This document shows, one piece after another, positions 44,430 through 57,049 of a stretch of 64,000 nt of DNA. The notes beneath the pieces are model-generated. The model was not told the DNA's origin, did not search any database, and saw only the letters and a program-made list of their open reading frames with translations. Positions within the stretch are counted from its first letter, which is position 1. Each line of letters starts with the position of its first letter. The position numbers and the translations under genes were made by a program. This DNA comes from Pseudocercospora fijiensis CIRAD86. Lineage: Eukaryota; Ascomycota; Dothideomycetes; Mycosphaerellales; Mycosphaerellaceae. The stretch spans positions 7,130,500 to 7,194,499 of the forward strand of contig NW_006921533.1 in the NCBI RefSeq assembly GCF_000340215.1. Direction: 5' to 3'.

Positions 44430-47400
44430 AAAGAAGATAGACATTCTTAATTTGTATTAGTTTGGATTTTTTATAAAAAGAAAATTAGGAAAAAGGAGGA
44501 AGGTTAAAGAACCTTAAACTAATATTTATAGGAATTATCCCTAGTTTCTAGACTATATTATATACCTGCTTTCGTAACTCTACCTAATACTCCCTCTTAA
44601 TATCCTTATACTCTACCTACTAGAAATTCAACTAAGTACCTAGACCTATAGCAGCCTCTATATCTTTTACTATCTTCTATAAGTTAAAGAACTCCTCGAT
44701 AGTAGCCTCTACCTCTTTATATAATACGAAGTTACTTCCTACCCTATCCTTTATATCTACTAAATAACTAAGAGTTCTAAGAAACGAACTAGAATTCGGC
44801 CTTAGTATAGCGAGTAACTAGTAGAACGTAGTATAGAGCTACTTTATAGCTCTTTTATATACTATGCCGATACCGAGGGAGGAGCTATCCTAGTACTTAA
44901 TATTAGAGAATAGTTTAGTAGGATTCTACTATAGGAAACTATTAGAACTTCTTAAAGAGAGCTTCGAGGGAAATCGATAAGTTCTACCTAGATCTAGATA
45001 AAGACATTCTACTAAGCAGTTAGGGAATTAAAAAGGGAGCGAAAGGATAAAATTTATACCTAAGGAGTACAGTTTCTAAACTATACTATAATAGCTTATA
45101 TATATGTGCTTTTAATTAGTTAGTGCTATTAGCTAATTATCTATAGATTTAGGGTAATATAAGTACCTTCCTATAACTAAAAAATGCTAGCTACGCTACC
45201 GGCTATACTCTCGTATCTCAGAAAGGGCTTGCTTTAAGTTACGTATATATTCCTATACTTCTTAGAAACCGATAAATTCTATAGTTCGAACATACTACTC
45301 CTATACTTGCTTAGCAAACTAACCTAAACTAAACTAGAATTCCGGCTTAGTAAACTAAACTAAACTAACCCGAACTACTACGGGGTCTAAGAAATATTCC
45401 TAAATCGCTATTTTAATCCTTCTCGTAGAACTCGATAATAGTTAATTTCGTAGAGTAATCGTATACCTTCTAAGTAATACGCTTCCGCCGTCGACTGCTC
45501 GCTCTACTACTATTACTATCCCTATCGATTTCCGCTCGCTAATAGTCTATAAATCGCTTATAAAGGCGATACTCGAACTTTACTCTACAGAATAGCCGCT
45601 TTACTAGATCTATAGATAGCTTTCCCGGTCGACTCTTTAGAAGCTAGGTATTAGTAGTAAAAGCTTAATATTCGTCGTATTCGAAGCCGCTTATTTATAC
45701 GCCTAACTACTTATAGCTAGTATAGCTAGTTAGGAGGCGGAGATTATCTACTTCCAGACGGTATTTACGGTTATAAGGGCAGAAGAATGTTTGCCTTTAC
45801 TAATAAATTTCTAGTAGAAACGGGCTCTTAAACTACGATAATAATACCTTAGTAGCAATTATCTACTTTATAACAAGACGACGTACCGGCTACTTATACT
45901 CTAGCTTACTAAGTAACGCGTTTGCCTCTTTTAGCGATAAATAGTTAGTATATATAGCGACTAAGGTTGAAATAAGCGCGATATATAACTACAAGGAAGA
46001 GGAAGAATAGATAGAATAGGTCGATAAATAAGAGGTAGAGATAGCCGCTAGATAAGGTTTAGTTTAGCTTTATTATAACTCCTTATCTATAGGCCTATAC
46101 TATACGACTATAAGGCTTTAAATTAGCTCGAAATTAGACCTCTTAGCGGTCTATATATAGCCTATAAATAAATATAGAAGTAGATATACCGCCGCTATAA
46201 ACCTAGCCGCTATAGCGGATTACTACCCTCGTATTCTTAGTTAGTATATACAGACCTATACGCGAGCTTCTAAGTATAATAGCCTAGCTATATATAAAGC
46301 CGTATATAATAATAGATAGAATAAAGCTCGAGCTAATTTTAGATCTTAATAACTATAATATAATTAGTCTAACTAGTTCCTCGCTCTCTAGTATAAGGAA
46401 AGCATATACAAACCCCTAGCATAGTAATTACCTAAGAGCCTCCTATCTTACGGATTCTTACCTAAATAATAGGCTTCTAATTGCAATCGACTTCTCGTCT
46501 ATATCTCGGCCCTATTTAACGGTACTAGGGACTTATAGAAGCCGGTATAATAATTTTTATAGTATAATCGCCTATCTCGATATTAATATTTATGCTTACT
46601 AACGAGCCTTAGTCGAACGCTCTCCAGTAATAAACTCCTACCTCTATTTAGGCTTACGGGAAGAAGAATTACGTAATAGAGACTTTTATTAAGCTTTAAC
46701 TAGACTTTTACGATATTTTAACGGCACCTAACTAATTCTTCTCCTATAAGCCTAAGAATAAACCGGGCTAAAACAGCCTATAGAATATAGCTGTTTACTC
46801 TCTAAGGCTATAATATAATAACTCTACGATATTATAACAATATAAAGATACTAAGGCCCTTCTTAATACCTTAGACAACGCTCTCTAAGTCTAAGATTAT
46901 ATATAATAGTACGTTAATATCGCGTTCTACGACTTGCGAGGAAACGCAAATTGCGACAAAAGTCTTAGCATTTGCCCTCGAGGGCAAGATAGTAGCAATA
47001 CTATACTGTTTATAGTCTTACAATACTTAGAGGTCCTTCTTAAGCTTACTATCTCGGGTCTTATATCTTCGTATAGCCGTATAGACAATGTCGTAGTCGC
47101 TATTCTGCTATAGAGCCGTAGAAAATCTAGGATTTCTTCTAATCTATATAGACAACTAGCCTTAGTATATAGCAAATATAGCCTATAGTATACGAATTAG
47201 CAATAAGCTTATATAGAGACAATTGTACTTCTTATTAAGGCGTAGGACCCTTTTTCTAGGTTTGTCTCTCTAGATTATAGTTATAATACTATAGAGGCAA
47301 ATATCTAAATCTAATACGGGTAATTATATAGGAGACGCCCGGTTTAGTTTTAGGCGCTCTGCTATAGGCTTCGCTTAGACCGCTAATATAGATATAGTAT

Positions 47401-47535
47401 AGTGCCGATATAATATAAGAGCTAGATTACAATAGTAGTCGCTATAGTAGTAGAAGGAAGAGATACGAGTTAGTAGGTCTAAGTATGCCTATAAAGCGGG
47501 GCGCATAAATAGAGGTAGATAAACTTAGCGATAGA
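44430..47535. mobile_element. Unclassified RIP-degraded repeat block
   Basis: TA-rich, CpA-poor sequence without an intact frame. Between about 46.6 and 47.5 kb the plus strand holds a long coherent reading if TAG/TAA are taken as mutated Gln, for example KNYVIETFIKL, FYDILTAPN and SYKPKNKPG. I could not assign it to a transposon class. Short repeats of an actaaactaac type occur near 45,320-45,370. The limits are set by the neighbours. Confidence 0.45.
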
Positions 47536-48276
47536 CGGGCGAGACTATTCGAGAATCTACTCCGGTTATTCGAGAATCCGGGCATCCGATTACGGAGGAG
47601 GCCTAAGGCAAATTTGTTAGTTATGTTCTCTACCGCTAGACCTTACCGTTACCGCTATTTTAATCGCTATTTTAACCTAACCTCGCCGTCGCTGTCGATA
47701 GCTATATTGTTAAGCCCTTCTACGTAGTTACAAGCCGAGTATAATGCCGCTACCTCTACTACCGCTACTACCGCCGCTGCCGCCGCCGCCCCTATTTAAT
47801 TATATAATCCTAAGGTCTTCTAGTTGCAAAGAATACGTAGTAAGAGGCTACGGTAAGAGCGAGAGCCGCACCTAGGCAACCTCGGAGGCCTTGAATTATA
47901 GGTTAAATAGATATATAGACTAAAGGACTAGCTAGCCTACTAATACTAGGAGAGTGTCGACCGTTAGTATTTAAAGCAATTCCTCTTAGACTTCTAGGAA
48001 GATATAGCGGAGAGCGAGCGGTCGTACTAGTTATTAGTATAAGGCTAGATACGATAGTCTTAATCCCTCTAGCTAGTTAGCTAGTAAGCTAGATAGTACC
48101 TTCGAGACCCTTAACCTAACTATCCCCTTCCTCGACAATTTGCTAGAATAGTACGAAGTAGGGCATAAAGCGATCCGCTTTATACTATATACTATACCTA
48201 GTAAGAGGTAGATACTACTAAATAGTAAGAATAGTAAATAGAATAATAAATAGAATAGTAAAGAGGAAGAAGTTAT

Positions 48277-48407
<131 letters not shown>

Positions 48408-48589
48408 ACAACGGGGAAAGCGGGGTTAGTTAGTAATAGGAATAACGCCCTCCTTCGGTAGAAATCGAGTCTCCTTAACAACTAGCCTATAACTTTAGTA
48501 ACAACGACGAATATAGTAACTAGTCCGAGTTAGAAGCAGAAGCATATAAACCTAGATCGTACGCAACTATCGAGAACCCCGAAAACTAG

Positions 48590-50290
48590 GTATTTAATAG
48601 TGTTATAGCAGCCGAGGACTATATAGACCTATTTGTATTAGAGAGGGGGTTTAAGCTTAGAAGGACCGGCTATAAGCGTAATAAGGACTATACTTACTAG
48701 ACCTTCTTACTGCGCTACGCTAAGTATTCGATACCGGTATTACGCGAGGCGGCAAGGAAGAAGCGTAAAGAGAGAAGGCTTCTTTATCCTACTACTAAGA
48801 CTTGTAAGGGCCGCTCGAAGAAGTATAATTGCCCTTAGTCTATAGCCCTTACTACGGACGACTAGAAGGACCCCGATAATAGCACCTAGTCTCTTATATT
48901 TAATAGCTCTAACTATAATTATCTAGTAGTCTATCTAATAGCACTAGCTAATTACCGCCGCCGAGCTCGTATAATAGAGATTGTTAAGGCTATATTATAG
49001 TTAAGGTCTATAGGCGTTACTAATTAATAGATTAAGGCCGCTATTAAGCTCCGTTTTAGTAGTAGAGACTAGCAATCGCCTATCGTACCTGCTACTTTAC
49101 GAGACATCTTAAATGCCTAGCAAAAGGCTAAGAAGTTGCAACTCGCTAGCAAATTAGTAGTCGATAAGACGATTAAGGACCTCCTGTAATAGAACTACTT
49201 TATATAGAAGGGTATTAGTACTAGACAAGGCGGTAAGCAACGGCTAGAATAGCTATATTTCTCGTACTATAAGATAATTAATATCTATAAGAATTGTCCG
49301 GATATAATAGTTATAGATTGCACCTATAAAACTAACGAATACGGCTTCCTATTGCTTGTAATTGCCTTACTTGATTAATTTAACCAAACCTTCCCTTTAG
49401 CGCTTATGTTTATGCCTAGATAGGCAACTAAATAGTATTCTATAGCTATTAGCTGCATATAGGAGTTGCTATTAGAATACGGCGTAGAAGAGCCTGCTTA
49501 TAATCTGTAACCGTAATAAGGCACTAATAAAGGCACTGGCAAGCGACTAGACTTATTTGTATATACAGCTCTGCCGCTAGCATATTAGGCGCGTAGTAGA
49601 GGCTAATGCAAAGGCCTTCCTTAGTACTAGGCTACCTAATCTATCGACAAGGCGGAGGCTATTAAGTATAGCTATATAGGACTTTATAGACCTATTTAAT
49701 AAGGCTATTAACTCGCTATCGGTTGAGTCGTTTGTAATTAACTCGAAAGCCCTAGAGGGCGGCAAGATTGCCGCTCGTAAAGGTAAGCCTATACGAGACT
49801 ACTCGGACAATAAGGACTAGCAAACACTAGCTAGTTATACAGCTAATATACAGTAGGTTTACCGACAGCACCATATTAAGTACTAGATTAATAGGATACG
49901 CTATTTTAGTAACACAACAACCTCGCTAGTAGAAGGCTGTTACGCTAGTATTAAGGCATAGTTAACGACCTATAAGAATAATATCTATAGCTTTATTAAC
50001 TAGATAGTGCCCCATTTCTAGTATCAGGTTAACCGCTATTAAGCAATAGTTAGACTCGAGATTATACGACTAGTAGCGGTATTCTTAAGCGATCTATTCT
50101 ACGCTAAAGTTGTTAGCTACATTAGCACATTCGCTCTACGCAAAGCGGCCGAGCGAAGGGCCCTTATACGCGCTAAGCTCGAGAAGCGGAAGTCCAATAG
50201 TTACAGGCCATTAGATTACACCTAGTATTATCGGAGGGTCTACAGCTCAAATTGTATATACTAGATGCTAGTACTTAAGGAGTCTATAAC
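48590..50290 (+). pseudogene. MULE transposase pseudogene, copy 2
   Basis: A coherent plus-strand reading interrupted by TAG/TAA at probable Gln positions. It contains RYAKYSIPVLREAARKK, then KNCPDIIVIDCTYKTNEYGF at the catalytic region. No intact frame exceeds about 80 codons. Confidence 0.75.
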
Positions 50291-50351
50291 CGGCATTCTC
50301 ACATAAGAAGGGTTATGCCAGCAGGCAGATAGGGTAGTAGTAGGTAGAAGC

Positions 50352-50464
50352 AGTATTCGATAAGGATCTAGGAGGAGAGGGAGGAAGGTAGGCTAGTTAG
50401 CCTAACGCTAAGCGCCAAGCCCTACCTAAGGCACTAAGACCCTAGCTTTACTCGGCCTAATTAT
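50352..50464. repeat. Putative LTR block of gypsy copy 2
   Basis: Matches 43325-43437; see that entry. It lies near the 3' end of the minus-strand element. Confidence 0.55.
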
Positions 50465-50861
50465 ATGCTAATTACGTATAGCCTCTTTAGCCCTAATATA
50501 CGCTTCCCTTCTAAAGGCTACGCCCTCGTAGCTAGTCTTTGTTCTAATCTTAATCTCTATTACTACTAACTTAGCAGGTCTAATAAGCCGCTTAGTCCGC
50601 GCTAAATTAAACGCGTAACTACCGATTATGTAACCACACCAAACCTCACTTCTAATACAATACAATACTTAACTCTAACTGCGCTATCCTTGTATATAAT
50701 AAAGTAATATATAGCTAAAAGAATTAAGGACTATCGACTAATTATAATACAAGCGCGTCTTCCCTACTATAATAGGTAGGCGTACGAGGTATTATAGCAC
50801 TGCCTCCGTTCTAAGTAATATCGTTCGAGTTCTTTGCGTCTACTCTAAAAGACCTAGAAAT

Positions 50862-50937
50862 GTCCGCTTCCGAGGCCCTTTTGTCCGCTTCCGAGGGTTT
50901 GTCCGCTTCCGAGGGTTTGTCCGCTTCCGAGGGATTG
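50862..50937. repeat. 18-bp tandem repeat
   Basis: Four units of gtccgcttccgagggttt (first unit slightly longer). Unlike the surroundings, the units retain TpG and are GC-rich. Confidence 0.88.
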
Positions 50938-53900
50938 TTCTTGTTATTACGAGGGCTATTATTTACTATCGTAGTTTTACTAGCCCTAATTAGTTAGGTT
51001 TAGCAGCCTTTAATTGTTAATTAATCTTATCTTTTTAAAACGCAGTTCGTCTAGTTTCTATAGGTAAAGGCTATTATAAGTGTAATAGTTAAGGTTCGCC
51101 TCGCTTATAGGGTCGGAAAGATCGAGGAGTAACCTATTATCCGCAAGATCGACCCTAGCTAGCTTAGCTCTATATTTTTGCCTTTAGTTAGTCTATTAAT
51201 CGTTTAACCTTTTTAGTCCCTAAGTCCTTCGAACGGCTTAACCCTTTTTAACCTAGTATCTTAGCCTTAGGCTATAGTATAAGTAAGGTTGTTCTTATAG
51301 GTATAGCGATAATAGTAGGTAATATTAATAATAGCGGCGCTAGCCGTCTTAGCGCTAACTTTACCTTGCTTCTAATTTCCTTCTTCGACTAGCAACGCTT
51401 TAACTAGCAATACACTCCGTAATACTATTACTAATATAGCTGCGCCGTCCCCCTAGCCGTCGCTAGCTCGTAGCGCGACGCTATCGTTATTATTATTATT
51501 ATTATCCGCGCGCGCGCTATCCCCGCCGACCGCCTAGGCCTTAGGGCCTCGATAGAATAAAGGAATAAGAGGGGGACCCGAATACTAAGGGAAGGGCCTT
51601 ATTGCGTTAGTAGAGAGGTAAAATCCTTAAAAGAGTAGGCGATTAGTTAATAGTTATAGCGCGCTCGTTAAAACTCGGTACGCATTTACTATAGTAGTAT
51701 AGTCTTGTTGTCCCTTGCTGATAATTGCCTTGCCTCTAATTAGTTAGCTAATAGCACCCTAGGGGTAGCATTATTCCTAGGCGATATTATAGGCCCTTAG
51801 CCTTCTTCTTATTCTTTATACTAGTCTAATACTTATCTAACAACTTAGTTATATCCTCGAAGGAACCTTTAGCTTCCTACGAGTCCTATTTAGGTAAATA
51901 GCCTTGCTATCTTAATAGGTATTCCTTCTTGCCTTACCTAGTCCGGTGCTTTAGGATGCGTTCTATAGACTATAGCTCTTTACCGTCGGCTAAGACTTCT
52001 TCTAACTTAGTAGGCGCTTTATCGCCTTCGCGTTAATAGTATAGTTTAAGGAGGGATATATAGAAGGTATTATAGATAGTATAATAAGGTAGAAGCTATA
52101 GTTAATAGGCCTAGGTGCCCCTAGGTTCTCGGATATAGAAGGGGCTAATATACCTTAGTGCGAGCTTAGGCCTTGTTTTGCTATCGGGTAAGGGGTGTTT
52201 GCGGATACGTAGGTTCCTCGTACTAAGCATAACTATATTACCCTTCCGGAAGGTTATTAGAAGGTAGTGTTTATTATAGTAGGCCTTCTAATAGGCCTAG
52301 GCCTTTGCTAGTTTGTTAGCTATCTTAGCGTAAATTTCTCGTATCTTTTAAACCCTCTTAATAGCCGCTAGTGTCTTAGGTTAATCCGCTTCCCTTTCCT
52401 TACGCTCGCCCTCGAGCGATAGGGGGTCTTGTAGTATAGTAGCGTTCTAGCCTATTATAGCTATATATAGTAAGACCTTAGTTAATAAGTAGACAGTGTT
52501 ATTATATGCGAATTTAGCTAGTTGCAGGAGGTTAACCTAATCGTTAGGGTTCTTATTAATATAGCTACGCAGGTACTACTATAGGGTAGCATTTTGCCTC
52601 TTAGTCTAGCTATCTATTTATTAATAGAAGGCTATAGATAGCCGATAGTTAAGTCTTAGCTATAGGCATATTTCACTCTAATAATAAGACGTAAATATCG
52701 AGCCTCGGTCGGAAACTATCCCTTTAGGGGTTCCCTAATAGCTATAGAAGATGTTGTTCTATAGTAACTTAGCTAGGTTAATAGCCGTCTAATCCTTCCG
52801 AGCGGGGATATAGCGAGCGCTCTTAGTAAACCGGTCTACGACAACTAGGATAGCATTATACACATCCTTGCTACCCCTACGCTTAGTAGGCGGAAGGCCT
52901 ATAATAAAGTCTATTATTAGCTCTATAAATAGCTTCTTTAGAATAGGAAGTAAAGACAACTCGCCGAATAGCAGGTGCCTTAGTGCTTTAACTCGTTAAT
53001 ATACGGCACACGTGTTTACGTAGTCCTTTATATCCCGCTTACTATATAGCTAGTAGTATATACGCGATAGTAGCTCGTGCGACCTCTCTATACTATAGTA
53101 ACCGGCAAGCTTACTATTATAGTGTCGCTTAAGAAGCTCTTATCGGATCGAATGCTCGGTAGGGATATACAATCTGCCCTTATAGCGCAAATGGCTATCG
53201 GTATTAATCGACTTAAATAGCTATCGGTATTAATCGACTAATTCTTGCTAGATCTAGTTTTGCGACTATTAGTAAGCTAATCTATACGGACCGTAGCAAA
53301 AGCGTCCCTTTGCTAAGCGCGTAACAGCTCGTTTATAAAGGCTTAGCTATCTCCGTCCGTAAGTTCGCTTAATGGCACTCTCGCTATCTTGCGTAGTACG
53401 TACTATATGTATCTAGTAGCACTAGCAGCCGGATTAACTATATTAGTACTCTAATCGCTGTTACTATATATAGCGATATCGACTAGGGAGTTATTATAGC
53501 TCTTCCTATTAGTGTCGTTAGCCCTTGCCTTAATACGCACTATTAATATAGCAAGAGTATTAATATACTTCAAGCCGTCGCGGAGTCCGGTAAGCCGCTT
53601 ATCCTACGCTTACTTATTAATAATACGGGCTATAGCAATCTTATACTATAGGGTTAGAAATAATAAATTAATAGATTAGTAAGTCTCGCTATCGTAATTA
53701 GGCCGCCTCGATAGACTATTAGCAGGGTTACTTACGCCTAGCCGATATAGAATATCAAAATCGAACCTAGTAAGGTAGACGGCCTATCTAGCCTATCGAC
53801 CTATAACCCTAGTAACCTTCGTAATTCTATAGAGGTTGTTATAGTCCGTATAGACCTAAATGGTATACTATACACTATCGAGATAGTAGCGCTAGTGCTT

Positions 53901-56900
53901 AAAGGCTTCTACGATTGCTAAGAGCTCTTGCTCGTAGGTCTCGTATCGACGTTCTATATCGATTATCTTTCGTAAAAAGAAGGCAATTAGGTGCTAGTAA
54001 TTGTTATTAGCCTATTGTAATATAATAGCTAATATAGCGAACTATAAAGCGTTAGTCTTAATACAGATCTGCCTACTTAGTACGAAATAGTGTAATAAGG
54101 GGACTTTAGTAAAGCGTTACTTTAAACCGTTAAAAGCGGCTTATGCTTTGTTAGTCTATTTAGACTCTCTAGATAGGTTGGCCTTAGTTTTAGTAAGCTT
54201 AGTTAGTAGCATTACGTGCCGTAAATAACCTTCGATAAATCGACGGTAGAAGTTAGCAAAACCTAGGAATAATTAAAGCTCTTTAATACTAGTAGGGGTT
54301 AGCTACTTAGTAATAGTCTTAATCCGATTAGGGTTAGCCTTAACACCCTTAGTTAATACGAGGAAGCTAAGGAAGGCTACCTCCTTAGTAGCGAAGGTGT
54401 ATTTAGAAGGCCTATAGTATAAGCTATAGGTCCTTAGGCGATCGAGTACCTTACGGACTATAGCCTAGTATTCCGTAATATTAGGTAAGTATATATAAAC
54501 TAGGATGTTATCTAGGTAAACTATATAGAGGTAGTCTAATAGGCCTAATAGGGCCCGATTAATACAGGACTAGAATGTTATAGGGGCGTTAGCTAGCCTA
54601 AATAGTATAACTAAGTACTCGAAATAGCTATAACGGGTATAGAAGGCTGTTTTCTATTTATCGCCCTTACGGATGCAGATGCGATAGTATGCATCCTTAA
54701 TGTCTAGTGTAGTATAGAAATAGGCGCTAGAAAGGCGGTCGAGGGTCTCGTTAATAAGCGGAAGTAGACAACGGTCTTTAATAGTAACAGTATTAAGTCT
54801 ACGGTAGTTAATATATAGGCGTAGGCTACTATCCTTTTTTAGTACAAATAGGATAGGTGCACTAGTAGGGCTATTACTATACTAAATTCGACTATTAGCT
54901 AGGTTCTCGTCTAGGTATTTACGTAATATAGCAAGCTCTCTTTTACTAAGGTTATAGAGTAGCCTAAAAGGAACCCCCTTGCCCTATATAATATCGATCT
55001 TATAGTCCGTCTCCTTAAACATAGGCAACGTTAATGCTAGGTAGTGTTTAAATATATTAATATAGGTCTCTCGAATAGGCTATAGTATACGAGCAAGCTA
55101 ATTAGGGTCTATACTATTAGGGGGCATAGGTTCTTCGTTATTACTACCGAGTAGGTCGGCAGTCGGATTAGCTAGGGTTAGGTTGCTAATAAATAGGACC
55201 CTAATATCGTTAGGGCACTCGCTAACGTCGATATACTTAATATCCTCCTTCCTAGCGATTCTAAATCGCTACTATTAGAGGCCTAAGTCTATAGTTATAG
55301 CGTAGTGCTTAAGAATAGGGTTGCTAATAATAATATCGGATAGAAGGCTGTCTATATCTACTACGTAGGCGGTAAAATCTAATAAGCGCTTATTGCCGAG
55401 GTCGTCTCTTAGGACTATAGGAATATAGTAGGCCCTATAGGTTAAGTGCCGAGCGTTATTAAACTAAGCAAGGGTTAGTAGGTTAGCCCTATCTAATTGT
55501 CGAAGGTCTAATTGCTTAGCTAGGCGATAGCTAATAAGCGTACTAACTAAATTTCCTAGATCTAGTATAACCTTAGTCTTATAGTTAGTTCTATACGTGT
55601 CCTATATAAGACAGGTACGTATAATAGCTAGTACAATGTCGATAGTCTTACGCCGTATAAGGCTAATAGTTAGTACGGCGCTTATTCTTTTTTCGAAGGT
55701 TAGCCTATAGGGGTAGCGTTAGCTACTAAGAGGTGCTTTCGATACTTAGCGGTAGTACGGTCGATTCGGGCCTAGTCCCTAGGTTTGTCGCATTAGCCTA
55801 GTAGATAGCTAGTACTATTATAGTTAAAGCACTTCAACCCGGTTAGGAGGTTGCTATAGCTGCTGCTATTATTAGTCGAGCGGTTAGCGTTATAAGAATA
55901 CGAGCCCCTTCTACGGCCCCTATTACGGCCTCCTTTATATAGTCGCTAGCTACGGCCTCTTCTACGGTTATTGTTACTGTTCCTATTGTTAGCACTATTG
56001 TTTTAGTAGGAACCTTAGTTTCCTCCGCGGCTACGGTTACTACGGTTAGTACTAGCTAGTCGGATCCTCGATTCTAGTCGTTACTAGAGCTAAACAGCTC
56101 GTTTAGCTGTTTCTACTTCGACTATAAATTGAATGCGTATTAGATTAGCCTATTCGAATACACGATAGCGGTCTAATTTAAGGATAAGCTCCTACCTAAG
56201 TTTTAGGCGTATCTCCGAGATCTATACAGAATTAGTCCTAGCCGGAAGGTCGTCCTCGAGGGTCTTTAAATAGGCCTTAAATAAGTGAGCTAATTAATTA
56301 GTCTTTTGCTTAGCTCGAAGGTACTAGTCCTAGGCGTATTGTTGCCTTAGTATAGGGTTTCTAAGGGTGCCTAGTATAATAGCTTTGTAGGTTTGCTACT
56401 AAATAGCGGCCTAATTAGTAAGAGAGTTAAAATAGTCGTCCTAGGTGCGTTTTAGGTCGCTATTAATGTATTATATAGCGTAGACGACTAATAAGTAGTT
56501 ATCTAGAAGGGCCCTTAGTATATTACGCTAGTTAAGCTTACAGTTACGAATATAGTCGTTATATTGCTTTCGACTAGAGCTATTAAACATAGTACAGTCC
56601 TTAAGTTTAGCATCCTTCTTTTAAATAGTTAGTAAGGAAGGCCCTGCTACTAGTTTAGTATTAGTTATTAGGGACTCCTATAGGCGGCGAGTCTCGAGGA
56701 GATTATCCTTTAGCTATTGTTCTTAACGTAAGGTAGTAAGCCTATTCTAAGTAGCTTCGTAAAGTCTCGCTATCGGCTAGGGGCTAAAGGCTAGTTAGCT
56801 ATATCGTCGATTAATAATATTGTTAAGAATGTCGTTAATAGGCAATTCTAGATTATTACCTAGAACTATAGGTTCTTTAGTAGGCCCTCTAGCAGGCTCT

Positions 56901-57049
56901 TCGGTAGGCACTTCGGTAGGCACTATACTACTAGTATTGTTATTGCTAGCGCTACTAGTAGCGCCGCGGTTAGTATTATTGTTGTTTTAAAATGGTGAGC
57001 TAAAAGGTTAGCGAAGCGACCTTAAGCATGTAAGTAAAGGCCCCGGACT

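Larger units (their letters stand above)
50306..57000 (-). mobile_element. Gypsy/Ty3-type LTR retrotransposon copy 2, RIP-degraded
   Basis: The minus-strand order is gag zinc knuckle (about 55805-55840), protease-linker, reverse transcriptase and integrase, i.e. Ty3/gypsy order. The RT catalytic box reads YIVYLDNILVYI at 54490-54540 (YLDD with one Asp mutated), preceded by LRKYLDENLA and YINYRRLNTVTIKDRCLLPLI. The integrase zinc-binding domain reads ELLKRHYNSKLAGYYSIE, then DYVNTCAVYQRVKALRH at about 52970-53130, with one His and one Cys altered. Apparent stops again sit at expected Gln codons. The 3' end carries the probable LTR block shared with copy 1. It sits in MULE copy 2, and its 5' boundary next to the Helitron is approximate. 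Confidence 0.8.

Noticed and set aside
45320..45370. Repeated actaaactaac units resembling telomeric DNA
   Set aside because: Too few, too variable and not the fungal TTAGGG type; taken as local simple sequence in a degraded repeat.
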